From: Hippophae tibetana
Lineage: Eukaryota; Streptophyta; Magnoliopsida; Rosales; Elaeagnaceae
Length of the DNA: 64,000 nucleotides
Assembly: GCA_037013495.1 (NCBI GenBank)
Contig: CM072811.1
Location: 17,428,659-17,492,658, forward strand
Reading direction: 5' to 3'
Positions within the stretch are counted from its first letter, which is position 1, and every line of letters begins with the position of its first letter. Made by a program: the position numbers and the translations under genes. Of this stretch, positions 23,161 through 36,236 are shown in pieces. The notes under the pieces were generated by a model. That model searched no databases. It was not told the DNA's origin and was given only the letters and a program-made list of their open reading frames with translations.

Positions 23161-24640
23161 ATAATGGAAGAATGTCTTCTTCTACTTCCATATGAGGTCA
23201 GGCAAAAGGATGTCTACTACTAGAAAGTTTGTAATGTTTGCATACTATGGGATGACAATTTCAACTACTGAAAAAATTTATTCATATGGGAAGGATTCCT
23301 TAATCTTTATCTTGTCATCTGTATTAGCTTCTCTTTCCAATATAGAGAGATGGTCTACCATATGATTTTCTATCCCTTTTTATCACAAAATTTCAATTCA
23401 AACACTCATAGAAAGAAGAACCCATCTTATCAGTATTGATTTGGCATCTTTCTTTTTCATTAGGTACTTTATTACAGAATATTCCATGTAGACAGTCACT
23501 TTGGTTCCAACCAAATGAGATCTAAATTTCTCAAAGGCATACACAATGATTAAGGCTCCTTCTCCTTTTCTGTAGTAGCATAATTCATTTGAGAATTATT
23601 GAGTGTTTTGCTTACAGAATATATGGCATGGAATGTCTTGTCTCTTCGTTGCCCCAAAACTGCCTCAATAGCAAATTCACTTGCATCACAAATCAACTCA
23701 AAGGGATTACTCTAATTTGGTGCTACTATAATTGGTACTAATATTAATTTCTCTTTAAGTACTTGAAATGCCTCCAAATATTTATCATGAAATCTAAAAG
23801 GAACATCATTCTCCAATATATTTCACAAGGGTTTGGAAACGTGGGAAACATCTTTGATGAATCTATGATAAAAGCCTACATGCCCAAGAAAATTTCTTAC
23901 TTCTCGTACATTGGTAGGTGGTGGTATCTTTGCAATCACTTCAATCTTAGCTCTATCTATATCAATACTTTTATCCGAGACTTTATGCCCCAAGATGATA
24001 CCCTTATATACCATGAATTGACACTTCTCCTAGTTTAAAACCAAGTTGGTTTCATCACATTTTTATAACACTAGATGGAGATAGTGAAACATTCATAAAA
24101 TGTGTACCCAAAGACCGAAAAGTCATCTGTGAAGATCTCTAATTCCTTCTCTACCATGTTTGAAAAAATAGCCATCATACAACATCAAAATGTTATAGGT
24201 GCATTGCATAACTCAAATGGAATTATCCTTAAAGCAAAATTTCTATATGGATATATGATATGGTCTTTTCTTAGTCTTTGGGTGCTTTGGTAAGCTGGTA
24301 GTAGCTAGAGAATCTATCTAGAAGGAAAAAGAAAGAATTTCCAACTAATTTTTCAAGCATTTGATCCATGAATTGGAGAGGAAAATGGTCCTTCCTTTTA
24401 GCTTTATTCACTTTGCAAAAATCCATACACATTCTCCATCACATAATAGTTCTAGTAGGTATTAACTCACTTGACTCATTTGCCACCATAATTATCCCTC
24501 ATTTTTAGTACATATTAATCTAGGCTTACCCATTCTATATATGATATTAGGTAAATGATGCTCATGTACAATCATTAAATAATGTCTTTCTTCACCACCT
24601 CTTTTATAATGGGGTTTAATCGACGTTATGTATCCTTGGT
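23161..24640 (-). pseudogene. Athila-like reverse transcriptase and RNase H remnant
   Basis: The frame at 23823-24014 reads YKGIILGHKVSDKSIDIDRA, EVIAKIPPPTNVREVRNFLG and HVGFYHRFIKDV, the conserved RT-to-RNase H connection of Ty3/gypsy elements. Upstream on the minus strand, around 24300-24470, are the degenerate WRMCMDF and DHFPLQFMDQMLEKL segments. Downstream is a broken RNase H (ALIIVYAFEKFRSHLVGTKV, near 23500). The catalytic YxDD region is disrupted. Confidence 0.85.
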
Positions 24641-25381
24641 AGGTTTAGGTCTGTCTTCTAGTAAGATTTTATGCATACATATGGATGGGTTTATGCCTTT
24701 AATATTGGCTATAGACAAACTCATAGCTCTTTTTAATTTATTGAGCATCTATAGTAGTGACTCTTCTTACTCCATACTTAGAATGGTAGGGATTATGACT
24801 GAAATTGTTTCATTCTCACCTATAAATGCATTACAGAGATGGTCTGGTACATATTTGAGCTCTAAGTTAGATGGTCTCAATAGATGGTTTGAGCCTATAA
24901 CATGTCTCAAGACATTCCGTAACCGCATTTGATACACGCATGGAAGGCTTAGCCTCTAAAAAGTTCACAAAATCAACAATATCAACTTGCATCACATATT
25001 CATTGTTTTAGAATTAAAACAAGGTGAGTTGTTTTTTAGTGATTTTATTTTTTTGTTCATTGCATCACGTGTCAAAATCATAAGTGAGAGTGGCTCATCA
25101 TGTGTCAAAGTCGTAAGTGAAGGTGGTTCATCATGTGTCAAAGTCATAAGTGGTAATTCAACAGATTTTGTTGTGTTATCATCATGATATGTGTGATTAA
25201 GTAAGTGTCATGGTATTCATCAACATGTGTGTTTAACAAGCATATGTTCTAAAGAATCGTTAGGGTACATGTTATAATGCACATCAGTGGCTAGTTCATC
25301 ATTGACATCTATCCTAAAGCAATCACTCACTTATCAGTATCAGAAAATTTAATTGCTTTAAAAACATTAAATGTTACATGT

Positions 25382-25700
25382 TCATTTTTGCACTCTCATT
25401 GTAAGCTCACTTTTTTGTACATCAATAAGTGTTTTTTCAGTTGATAAGAATAGACGATCAAATATAATAGAAATGTTATGACCTTCCTTCATATCTAGTA
25501 CAATAAAGTCTACTAGAAAGATGGATTTGTCCACTTTCACCAACACATATTTTACCACTACTCGAGGTCGCTTGATTGACCTATCTTCCATTTGTAATGT
25601 TACTGGCATAAGTTTGGTTTCACTAACCCACAATCTCTTGAAAACCAATAATGGCATGAGGTTAGTGCAGGCACCCAAGTCACATAGTACCTTGCCAAAG
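25382..25700 (-). pseudogene. Athila-like retroviral-type aspartic protease remnant
   Basis: The 98-codon frame begins MGACTNLMPLLVFKRLW and continues VTLQMEDRSIKRPRVVVKYV, DFIVLDMKEGHNISIIF and RLFLSTEKTLIDVQKSELTM. The protease active-site D-x-G-A appears as GACTNLMP, with the catalytic Asp position lost just before the frame. This is the gypsy protease that cuts the polyprotein; here it is inactive. Confidence 0.85.
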
Positions 25701-25759
25701 TGTATGTTCCCAATAATGCAAGGGATGTTAAAGCTTCCTAAATCTTTTTATTTTTTGTG

Positions 25760-27450
25760 GTAATTTTCTATCAAGGATGGCACTACAACCTTTAGTTAAG
25801 GTTATTCTTATGATCTCCAAACCTTTATGAATTTGGCATAAGAAGGCATCTATTCAAGTGCATATGCAAATAATATGTTTATGTGTATCTTCTTGAAATT
25901 TTTCAAGGATTTTGAAGACTACTTGTCTAACTTTTTTGTTTTTATAGCCTTTGAATGAAAGGTATAATAGGTATATAGAGATTACTTTTCTTCAATTGAA
26001 TTACTTCATTTTTAGTACTCTTTTGTCCATTTTTTCCTCTTCATCCTTTTGAGATTCTTGTGTCTCCTCTAAAACTTTACCACTTTTTAAGGCTATTTTT
26101 TTACAATGTTCCTTACCTTTTCTTTTAAGGCTCACCACTTTGTCACTAGGAAAGGTTACCTTGAGACCTTTGACTTATGGCTTGGGAAAATTTCCCCATT
26201 TGGACATCTCAATTCCAAATAGAAGCCCTATAGGTGGATTATATGTGATCCATTTTTGTATTTACTGAATGGATGAAGTCTTTCATCATCTCCATTAAAG
26301 CATTTGTATTGTCCGCCAATTGGTTTCTTCTCCTGGGGTTGTGGTTGTTGAAAACTTGATGGTGAGAAGGGTTGACAGTTTAAATTTATTATCACCTTGA
26401 TTGTTGTTATTATTCCAAGAGAAATTTGGGTGGTTTTTCTATCCTGGGTTATATATGTTTGAGTATGGGTTTCCTTAGTTGTATATTATTTACCCTTACA
26501 AGGCCATTATCCAACTTCCTAATTAAACCTAACAACAAAGCATTTGCTTAAGCTTGCAATGCTACTATAGTGTCAACATCTAGTGCTCCAGTCACTCTCT
26601 GTACAGGTCATTGGAAATTGTTGGATTTCATCTTATTAAGTAGTGTAAGTTTTTTTTCTTCTATTTTAATCATTAAAGTTTCCCTAGCTATAACATCAAT
26701 TATGGTCATTGGCTACCCCATTAACCCATTATAGAATGTTTGCACTTACTACTAAGTAGGAAGACTATAGTGTGGGCATTTTCTTAAAAATTCCTTGAAG
26801 CGTTCCCAAACTTTATGAAATGATTCCCCTTCAAATTTTTGTAACTATATGTTGTCATTTCTGAGTTGAGTTGCCTTTAAAGGTGGGAATACTTTGCTAA
26901 GAATTTATAAGCCAATTGATCCCATATAATGATTGACCTAGCAAGTAGTGATTGTAATCAAGTCTTAACCTTTTCCCTAAGTGATAAAGGAAACAAGCAA
27001 AGGCAAATTGCATCATTAGAGATACTATTCATCTTAAAGGTGTCACAGATTTCAAAGTGAAGCCAAGTGAAGATTTCGGTCATCGTTGACTAACCTTCCA
27101 AACTAGTTTTCCTGTACCATCTGAATGACACCGGACTTGAGTTTGAAATTAATAGAGTTTATGCCTGATCTATTGATAGATGATTAGGCTCCATCTACTT
27201 GTGGCACTATAAGACCTCTTAAAGGTTTAGGGACCACTATAGCTCAATGATCCCCTTTTTCTACTCCTAATTGATGTTGTGTTAACCATTCCCTTCTTAA
27301 GTAGAGTAAGGTTCTCTATATTTTAGGGTCATAAGGCACAATTTTTTTCACCTATCCATCTTGACATATAATAGAAACACTAAAACATAAATTAAAAGAT
27401 CCAAACTAGTATGGTAATAACTGTTATTGATGTCCGTAACAAGTAATTAA
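25760..27450 (-). pseudogene. Athila-like gag remnant
   Basis: On the minus strand the region around 26390-26470 reads NPYSNIYNPG and NHPNFSW, a segment typical of Athila gag near its C-terminus. 26620-27340 holds broken pieces of the gag core. Stops occur every few dozen codons. Assignment rests on the single well-kept motif and on the position between the primer site and the protease. Confidence 0.65.
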
Positions 27451-27474
27451 CTCTCCAACAATAGTGCCAAAAAC
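27450..27474 (-). other. Degenerate primer-binding site (tRNA-Asp), Athila-like element
   Basis: On the minus strand the bases after the 5' LTR read TTTTTGGCACTATTGTTGGA, a few changes away from TGGCGCCGTTGCCGGGGA, complementary to tRNA-Asp. This fixes the orientation of the element and the inner end of the 5' LTR. Confidence 0.75.
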
Positions 27475-27475
27475 T

Positions 27476-28731
27476 TAATACGCTAATCGTAAGTATATAG
27501 GTCGTGCGAGTAATATAATGTACCTAAGTATCGATCCCACAAAGAGTTATGTAATGTATAACTGAGTACTAATATAATTATTATGAATACTATTTGGACA
27601 ATAACAAATTATAAAAATAAAAAATAAATGAAAAATAATTACTTAAGTTAAAACTCAACAACGACGAAAATGTATAAGAAATCGACCTAGGAACCTTAAT
27701 TCCCCAATTTTCTAAGAATGTGAATCACTAAAATTTTTCCAAAAATAATTATTAACCAACTACATGATCAAATAAATCTAACCTAGCATGCATTCTTCTC
27801 TTAAATAAATTATACACCATATAATAATTAATATAATCACACTCTCATAACAATTATATTGCATAGTACTCCTTAAGTCCATCAATTATAGATCAAACAC
27901 ATAAGAATCATACAACTATGTATAGAAACTATGCATGTTATTTAATCATGATAAATAATTAAATAATTCTCTTAAATATATTTAATTTCCTATATAGATC
28001 AATTGTTGGCTAGAAAATTAATAGCATAAAACTCATATTAAATAATATAATGGAATTACAATCAGGAAAAAATATTAGATAAACACATGAAAAAATTGGG
28101 TTCATGAGAACCATAGATTAATTAATTAACTAGACATAATTAAGATCATAAAACTCAAATTTTTCATAAACATACATATAAAAACTGATAAAAAAAGGGA
28201 AAAGAAGAAGAGATACACTCAATCTCTTAATTTGTAGCACTAATCTTCTCTTAAATTCTTCACAAAATTGTGTGAGCTTTAATCTTTTCTTTAACTTTTT
28301 CTCTCTTCTTTGAAGTTGGTGTAGGGTTTTGTGATTCTTAATTGTGCTTGATCTATGCCTCATTGGGGTTAATTAATAAGAGAAGCAACCTGATATGGAC
28401 TATTAGATCAAACCCTAAAAGGATTAAAAATATGAAATAAGGACTATTAGTCAAATCTGCCTTGAAATCTATTCATATAGAGTCTATATTTTTGCACTCC
28501 ACATCCATACCTCCTTTAATTTCTTGCCTACCATGGTATTGTCCTCACTAATTTTGCATCTCCTCCATAAGTTTCGTGGCACCATTTTATTCCTCGCCGC
28601 ATCCCGAGCTACTTTTTCTTATTTTAAACTTAATTAAATACAAATTAAGCTTTTTTATGATATTTAGTATATAACAAGACAAATAATTGGTTCAAAAGTG
28701 GCTAAATAACTCTATTTTCATAAAGTTATCA
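27476..28731 (-). repeat. 5' LTR of the Athila-like element
   Basis: A 1256-bp LTR. On the minus strand it starts TGATAACTTTATG at 28731 and ends near GTATTA just before the primer site. It aligns with 19408-20576, with many substitutions and small indels. Confidence 0.85.
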
Positions 28732-29587
28732 CTCATTAAGAGGATCATCTATCACCGCCCTTATTTTTTATTGTAGAAGATATTTTGAGCAAGTACCTTG
28801 GATCCTTGGTGGTTACTAACCGCTTTTAGTTGATTTCCTCTCCCAGAGGCATTATGGCACTGACCCATTTATATATGCGATATCTTTGGTCATACCTTCT
28901 CATCGAACATTCAAGTTTTATCTAAGGATTTTTATTTATATGGTCATCTTTCAATACAAGTGGTAAACGTGAAAAAAATTCCTTCACTTACTTGGTAAGG
29001 GTGTGCCTCAAAGTAATATTTTATCTCTTCAAGATATTATTGGGATATGCATTGGGTGCCTCCTTATCCTATTTAGGTGTTACCTCATTTTAAAGAGATC
29101 CAAATAAGCATTGGTTTTAAGGCTTAGCAAATAAAATTCATGCAGAAATAGATGCATGGAAAGCTAGAATACTATTCTAAATGGTGTCACCTTTCCATTT
29201 ATTTAGAATATATTTCTACATTCTTTCCAGATATATAAATGGCCGAAAACTATTATAGATGACCCCACAAAACCATCTGATATTTATTTTGGTCAAGGAA
29301 AATAGATAGACTTAAATTGGTTCAAGTTTCTTGGAGGGACTGTTCTCTCCCTTGAGGAAAAGGATCTTGGCTTGCGGGATCTTAGTCTCTTAAATAAGCT
29401 CTTATTATGAATAAACACCTCACAAATTATCATAAGTTATTAGGTTTGCTCTTCATTCTGGCCCTGCTTGCAATGTCATTACTTGGTTCTTTTGGATAAG
29501 TCTTGGTGGTTAGTTGGTAGGAATTCTTCAATGCAATTTTGGATGGATAACTGGCTAGGTACTCTTCTATTTGAGAGGATGAACCAT
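28732..29587 (+). pseudogene. LINE (L1-type) reverse transcriptase remnant, left part
   Basis: Degenerate plant L1-type RT read across frames: GKGVPQSNILSLQDIIG near 29000, then IYKWPKTIIDDPTKPSDIYF near 29235 and LEEKDLGLRDLSLLNKLLL near 29353. It ends with FWMDNWLGTLLFERMN next to the solo LTR. This order is the C-terminal half of the RT plus the zf-RVT segment. The 5' part of the LINE is absent: the sequence begins right at the Athila LTR. Confidence 0.82.
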
Positions 29588-31349
29588 TAATGAGCAGAAT
29601 TGGCATTGTCGATCCTACAAATATTTTGGTTTTATATTTGTAAAACTCTCGCAAGTGCATGAATCATTTTATAGAAAATGAAAGGTATACTCCTAAGGTT
29701 GATCTAAGAGAAATATATGTGGTTTTTAACTTATTATTCAAACTTTTAAAAAAGAAATTATATCTTAAACATCCTATCATGATATTTTGGATTTTGTGTT
29801 GTTCTAATCTAATAACATAAAAATAACATAGATATGGATTCAATAAACATTATGAAAATTTTATCATTTATAATAGTGGAGTATTTATAGATATAATAAC
29901 TAAATTAATTATGTTTGCTCATATTATTTAGGTTATTAAAGATATAAATTGATATTTATTGATTCTCTCTCTCTCTCTTTTATATGAATATCACCTTTGG
30001 TAGGGTTAAATATTTTTTATTAATTAAACAAATCAATTAACACTTATGGGTGAGGTCGATAACTAATTTGATTAATTAAATTAATTCCTTTTTTTCTAAG
30101 AGATTGAAAATGAATCGTTTAAATGCCACCTTTGGTAGGGTTAGACAATTTAAACTTTATTCAAGGTCTCCAAATTAAACCTAAGAATCTAATTATCCTA
30201 GTACTAACCTTCAAGTTTTAAAAATATTACTGAAAATATGTTGTCAATACATTTTTGAATAATAATTCTTATAAAAACTTTTGAAATAGAGTTTCACTTT
30301 AACTACTGGGTGATTGTACCGACAAATAAAAAAGCACTACTCTAAATCAAACCAGATAACTAAACCTTAAAATATAATTTTTAGATTTAAGTTTGTAATG
30401 AAAAATAATATATTTCTCTCTAACATTCTTAATATAAAATCTTGAATAAAAATAAAATCAATTCATTTTATAGATTTTTACCAATTTAATATTTCACAAG
30501 CATAACAACGTTATTATTATATCGTGTTTACAAACAACCAACCATGTTAAATTTAATCACATACAAATTAAATATAACATATAAGAATAAAACATAAACA
30601 AAAATTATAAAGAAAATAGAATCCTTATAGTACATAACTAGTTCTTCTCAAAAAGAGAAGAACTTTAAAATTAAAAAAACTAAGAAATAGAGAGAAAGAG
30701 CTAAGAAACTTATTTATTGAGGTATTTTTGGTGTGTTGTGTAATGGAGGAGAAGAGGTATTTATAGGTGAGAAAAAGGGTAAAAAAATGGAGAAAATGAA
30801 AAAAATGAAAAAAACTGCATAATAAGTAAATGATGATGTCATCGTTGATGCATAATGGTCAGATGCTAACATAGGCAGTGATGTACGTGAATTCCATATA
30901 TGGGGCGCGGTTGGGTACATCGCCATGCTCGAGTTTGGCATGATTCTGGTGGATGCACGTAGATAAGCTTAGATGCACGCACGAGTTCAACATTGTTTGA
31001 GTGGATGATTCCAGATGGGCACAGATGCCCATGTGGATGCTTGGCGTGGTATGGCACGTTGCGCGGCGATTTTGGCCTTTTGGACCCATTTTGTCTAATT
31101 TTTGCATCTTTTTGACTTATCCTCATTTATTTTCTCAATATATTTGTGATGTATTTTCTCCAGTATTTTTCTTCAAGTTTTTAAGTTATTTTTTTGAAGC
31201 GAAAATACTTGAAAAATAATAAAAATACCCACAATTCCGAAAAGACAAATTTATATAAAAATATGATAAAATCATATAAATATAAATCTTTTTAATCAAT
31301 TAAAGTACATAAAATCATGGTAGTTTTAGTGCTTTTTAAGCACTCATCA
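29588..31349 (-). mobile_element. Solo LTR (same family as the 9645-15982 element), inserted in the LINE
   Basis: A 1762-bp LTR on the minus strand, bounded by TAATGAG on the left (the inverse of CTCATTA) and CTCATCA on the right. It matches the LTRs at 9645-11180 and 14756-15982 along its whole length, including the segment deleted from the right copy. No interior sequence or partner LTR is attached. The flanks ACCAT (29583-29587) and ACCAC (31350-31354) match at 4 of 5 bases as a target duplication. The LINE reading continues on both sides (NWLGTLLFERMN, then PSVDPSLQSLVGDY). The ORFs at 30714-31126 lie in its GC-rich block and are not genes. Confidence 0.87.
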
Positions 31350-32756
31350 ACCACCCTTCTGTGGATCCATCATTACAATCGTTAGTAGGCGACTATTTGC
31401 AAGTTGATGGGTGGTACCTGCCTCAGTCTTTTGAGAACTTTTACCCTGATATTTCCTTAAAAGTCCATTCAGTAGTAGCTAAGAAAGGTATGGATACTAA
31501 AATTTGGATGTGTTTGATCAAAGGAGGAGTCATAACTAGCCAAGCTTAAGACTCTGTACGTATGGTAGGGGAATATAAGAATTGGAAATGGGTGATATAG
31601 GCCCTTTTTATACCATTATCTTGATCCATTCTATTCTAACAAGCTATACATATCAAGCTTCCCACTAATTATGAGGCAATCATTCCATTATTTCTTGGTG
31701 CTCTTTGTATGGGTCATCTGAGGAGAATATTTATCACCTTTTTTTGAGTTTTCATTTTGGAGGTGCACTATGTGATCTATTATACTCCTTCTTTGGTAGG
31801 CGACTTTATACGGATTCTTCCATCCTAGATTTATGAACATATGTAGTGTCACTTAACCTTGAGTCACAACTCGATGATCTATGAAAAGTAGGTATAATTT
31901 GAGTCATTTAGGTGATATGAAAAGTTAGGAATGATACTTGCTTTAAGGACATACGCATTTTTATAAGCTCTATATTTGCCACAATTTGGCATTTTATTCA
32001 TGAAAGAGTCATATCACAACATAAGTGCATGTGAAATATAGTGAAAGATTTTGCGATCCTCTAAAGATTTCAAGTGCAAGGAATTCTACAACTAGCACCA
32101 CAGATTGTAAAAGTAATTTGGAAACCTCTGTCTTCGGGATGGATAAAGGTCAACACCGATTGTGCCACTTTTGGATCACCTGGTCTAGTATGTTGTATAG
32201 AGGTATTTCAAACATCAAGATCCTTTATTAAAAGGTTGTTTCTATATTCCACTTGGGGTTTAATTTTCTGTTGAGGCAAAGCTTGCAGTAGTTATTCATG
32301 CAGTATTGTATGTTGCCACTTTTAGGTGGAAAAGGCTTTGGTTGAACTCAGACTTAGCTTATGGAGATGGTACTCTACTTGGGTTGACTACTTAGAAAAT
32401 ATTACCTACATAGATTTTCACTGCTCTTGTATTTTTAGGGAGGACAATGTTCTTGTTGAATATATAGCCTCTAGGGAACCTAGTATCTATACATCAACAT
32501 AGTGGTGGGATGCCCTATCATTCACTAATGCTTTTCCTTTTTTGGATATTAACAACAAACCTAATTATAGGTTTCCTAAATAATGATTTATATAATCCAT
32601 TTTTTGTCATTTTAATAATACTCATAGTTGATGGACTAGATGAAGAAAGGTACTACGAATGTGCCAACCTAGTTGGGATGTCCTGGTGCACCTCTGAGGT
32701 CCATCAACTACAACCTTTTATTGAAAAAGTAGTTCAGTCTCATAATTATTGCATTG
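31350..32756 (+). pseudogene. LINE (L1-type) remnant, right part, with RNase H domain
   Basis: Continuation of the LINE after the solo LTR. 31361-31549 reads DPSLQSLVGDYLQVDGWYLP and KIWMCLIKGGVITSQA (zf-RVT region). 32110-32570 is a broken plant RNase H-like domain: VNTDCATFGSPGLVCCIEVF, EAKLAVVIHAV, WKRLWLNSDLAYG, and the tail WWDALSFTNAF followed by NKPNYRFPK. The remaining 32580-32756 is probably the LINE 3' trailer. Confidence 0.78.
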
Positions 32757-33052
32757 AGCACCAAAAGTCCTATAATGTTTGAAAAATGTTACCATAGTTT
32801 CATTATTATGTACAAATGAGAAATTTAGTCTTGTAATTTTTGAATTAGGCATCTACAGTCCTATAATTTATGAAAGTTATGCATTATACGTGCTAACTTT
32901 TAATATTTTTAATAGACTAAAAGTACTTATTTTAATAAGTTATACAATTAAAAGTATTTACTTATCATAATAATATGATTGTTTGTATTTAACTCATAAA
33001 TTACAGTACTAAAGTATTTATTTTGACAAATTACGAGACTTTTGATGCATGA
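32757..33052. mobile_element. MITE-like inverted-repeat element
   Basis: The left end CACCAAAAGTCCTATAATG and the right end, read in reverse, GCATCAAAAGTCTCGTAAT form an imperfect terminal inverted repeat about 295 bp apart. The inside is A/T-rich with no coding. I did not find a clear target duplication, so the superfamily is open. Confidence 0.55.
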
Positions 33053-33647
33053 TCTAATAATAATGGGATTAATATCCTTATTTGGTGAAAATTACAATAC
33101 CTTTAAAACCTTTTTCCAATAAATAAATAAATTAAAAGTTATTTCAATTTTTTATAATATTAAAAAATATAAATTTAGTTAAAAAAACATGAATACAAAT
33201 ATACACAACACATACAAAATATAACTCGAACACACATAACCTACACAAATTATCACCAGTAAATATCACAAACATGAATACAATAATGGGTAAAAAAAAT
33301 AAGGAGAAATAAAGTTACATAATTTTTTCACTAATTTTATTATAATATAAATACTCTATTTCTATTTTTATACATATAAATAATCTTAAAATAAAAATAA
33401 TATAACAAATCAAGTTAGCTAATTTTTCAAAATTTATATTTTAAACTCATAATGTTTGCTCAATTATCACGCTTTTTTGTTAATTTTTTTTGTCAATAAA
33501 TATTAAAATATCTCTATAATAAATACATACTCTATATTTTTTTGTTAGTTTTTTATACTAATAAATATCAAAATATTTATATAATAAATACATTTTTTTG
33601 AACAGTTATTTTATATAATGTAATTATTTTTATTACATTAAAATGAC
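33053..33647. other. AT-rich intergenic DNA
   Basis: No reading frame or repeat end is recognised. It contains (TATA)-rich tracts and two similar segments, CAATAAATATTAAAATATCT near 33495 and CTAATAAATATCAAAATATT near 33560, a local imperfect duplication. Confidence 0.5.
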
Positions 33648-33850
33648 ATTTGGTTCACAGAATAGAATCGAAATCGGAATAAGAATGAGAATGGAATAGA
33701 AAGAGTTTTGTTTGGGTTGACTACTGAAATCAAAGAAAGAATTAGTATTATAGTATTTGGTTTACAATTAGAATGAAATGAAAAACATTGTATATTATCT
33801 TAATATACTTATATTTAATAAAAATTAAATAATATCATTTATTATTCAGA
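33648..33850 (-). repeat. Fragment of the 3600-5007 repeat family, inverted
   Basis: TTTGGTTCACAGAATAGAAT, GAATGAGAATGG and TTTGGTTTACAATTAGAATG match the reverse complement of 4170-4375 over about 200 bp, in the same order. The telomere-like array part is not present, so this is a partial copy. Confidence 0.75.
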
Positions 33851-34721
33851 CAGTTAATTATTTGTCATTTAATGGCCGTTTGATCAATTTATTTATGAGC
33901 AGATCATATTTTTGATAAATTAATAATTTTCATGTTGAGATCATATCATATCTCATATTAATAAAAAATGAATAGTTAACTAATATAAATTATTTTTAAG
34001 TAAAAAATATTTATTAAACTCAATTAAGTTATTTCTATCGTTCATGTAATATTAACATCTTAGATAGTAAAAATATTAATTGAATAAATTATATGTTATT
34101 ATATTATATTTTGATTTCTTTATTAAATGAAGTTATGTAATTGTTTTCCATTCATGGTAAATAATCAATGTTTATATTGTATTTAGGTTTTATAATTAAT
34201 AAAATAATTATTATTATATACTTCTTTATTATTATAGTAGTAAATTAATTAACTATTTATTTTAAAAGTATTTTTGAAAATTGTTTTATAAAATATTTTA
34301 ACATCTTTTTTTCAATTATAATTAAAATAATTTAAAAATTTATATTTAAAGACTTATTTTTTTCTTTTATTTTGTAAAATAAAAAAATTAGTAATTAATA
34401 TTATTATATATTTATTAAATTTAAGCCATAAATATGTGTATCTCTACCGATAAAAAACTAGTTATAAATTTATAAATATCTTTTTTATACTTATGAATAA
34501 ATAACATGAAAAAAATTTAAAATATAATATCTTTCAAATTTATAATATCAAAAATATTATTATAATTATTTTGAATGTGATTTAATTAGAAAATATTTAA
34601 AATAAAATTACATGTTATATATTTTAATTAAAAAATAAATATAAAATATATTATTTTTATAATTATAAAATAGGAGAGCTTTTAGCTGTTGATTATTTAG
34701 TGATTGTTTTTATTAATATTA
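33851..34721. other. AT-rich intergenic DNA
   Basis: No coding frame or transposon terminus is seen. Long A/T tracts dominate. Confidence 0.5.
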
Positions 34722-34800
34722 TGTGATTGGTTCATTGACGTGATTGGTTCATTGACGTGGTTGGTTCATTGACGTGATTGGTTGGTTCATTGACGTGATT
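34722..34800. repeat. Minisatellite with 17-bp unit
   Basis: About four head-to-tail copies of GTGATTGGTTCATTGAC, with one copy reading GTGGTTGG and another carrying an extra GTTG. Unit length and sequence are visible directly. Confidence 0.9.
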
Positions 34801-35805
34801 GGCTAGTTTGGTTCAAGTAACAATAACGGTAACGGTAAGAAATAAATTTGGTATTGGTTGTTACGTGACATATATATTTAATTGGATAAAGATATTGGAA
34901 TCACTTTTCTCATCCTAGCTGTCAAATTTGCACATGTAAGTTGTTAATTTATCTGAAGTTTGGATGACCTGAACTTCTTCAACGGGAAGAAAAATGTAAC
35001 TTATATTAAATTTAAAGAAAAATAGTTCCTTATATTATATAGTTTAATTAATTAAATTAAAAATGATGATTTAATTTTATAAAAATGAAGAAAAATCATA
35101 TTATTTTCATAATTTTTATTAAAATATTATTGTTTTTTTATCAATTCATTAAACACAATTAAATTATGTCTTTAATAATAATAAATTCATAATTAATATG
35201 AAAAATATAAAATATTTATTTTTAATATTTAATAATTATCAATGTTTTATTTTAATAATTTATTAAAAATTAAAATATATATTAAAATAATTTTTTATTT
35301 AAATTTTATTATTATTTATTTTTTCTTAAACTATTTCATATTAAATTTGACTTTTATCTTTGTTAAAAACTCATAATTTAATATCGTTTTAATTACTTGA
35401 TTGGAAATGATAATATTTTAAATAAAAATTATTTAAAATAGCATAATTTTTCTTCAATTAACATTTTTTACAAGGTTAAGGGACTAAATAATACCATTTT
35501 TAATACGTGGAATTAAATAATACAAATGACTTAATCTAAGAGACTTCTATAACACTTTAACTTTAAATTTTATATGTATCTTATATGATATTATTAAGTA
35601 GACTCGTGCTTATAAAATTGTGTCCAATAAAAACTAACAAAATTGAGATTGTTATAAATTTGTGATATATGCTTACATGTATCTAATGTACCGAGTTGAT
35701 TGAGCTTACTCAAGCTAAACTTATCTAAGTGAGTTGTAACTTAGCTAGTCACGACAACTCATTTAATTTTTTTATTGAACTCATTTAAATATTTTAAGCA
35801 TTTAG
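34801..35805. other. AT-rich intergenic DNA
   Basis: A mixed-composition patch at 34805-35000 (AATAACGGTAACGGTAAG, and GAACTTCTTCAACGGGAAG near 34970) is followed by nearly pure A/T DNA. Nothing coding is recognised. Confidence 0.5.
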
Positions 35806-36236
35806 GCCTTGATAATTATTTTAATTTCTAATTTTTAATTTTTTAGTTTTGGAATTCAATTTTTAACTTTAAAATATTTTGAAAAAAGTAAAAATTATTT
35901 GATAATCAATTCCTAGTTTCAATTTTGAAAAGTAGAAATTAAAATTTAGATATTGCTCGTTTGATAACTAATTTTAAATTTTTAACTTTTTCAACTCTAA
36001 AATTCAATTTCAAAATTATTTTCCATTAATCTTTATCAAATTTGACTTTTTAATAAATTTGATTATAATTGAATATGATTAAGTTATTAATTTTTAATGT
36101 CAAGATATAAAAAAATAGATATTAATTTCCCAAACTATTTTTTTTTTGAATTTTAGAATTTGAACAAATTCTAGAATTGAATTTCAAATTTTGAAAATTG
36201 AAATTGATAATCTATAAATTAAAATGGTTATCAAAT
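35806..36236. mobile_element. MITE-like inverted-repeat element
   Basis: The left end GCCTTGATAATTATTTTAAT and the right end, read in reverse, TTTGATAACCATTTTAATTT form a terminal inverted repeat. Inside are further self-complementary blocks around TTTGATAATCAATTCC and TTTGATAACTAATTTT. Length is about 430 bp with no coding. The segment at 53530-53780, ending AATAGTTATATAACGGGC, may be a distant relative. Confidence 0.5.

Larger units (their letters stand above)
19408..28731 (-). mobile_element. Athila-like Ty3/gypsy retrotransposon, decayed
   Basis: A gypsy element read on the minus strand. Its 5' LTR is at 27476-28731, its interior runs leftwards, and its 3' LTR is at 19408-20576. Interior order is gag, protease, reverse transcriptase, RNase H, integrase, all broken. 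The primer site is a degenerate tRNA-Asp match. Protein segments look most like the Athila group. The two LTRs differ at a substantial fraction of positions by eye, so the insertion is old. The 3' LTR lacks its last 180 bp or so and abuts the CACTA right terminus at 19407. LINE sequence starts directly at 28732. Confidence 0.85.

Noticed and set aside
30714..31126. Overlapping minus-strand open frames
   Set aside because: Located in the solo LTR; repeat-derived.
34722..34800. CRISPR-like array
   Set aside because: The units are directly adjacent 17-bp copies without spacers, in a plant genome.
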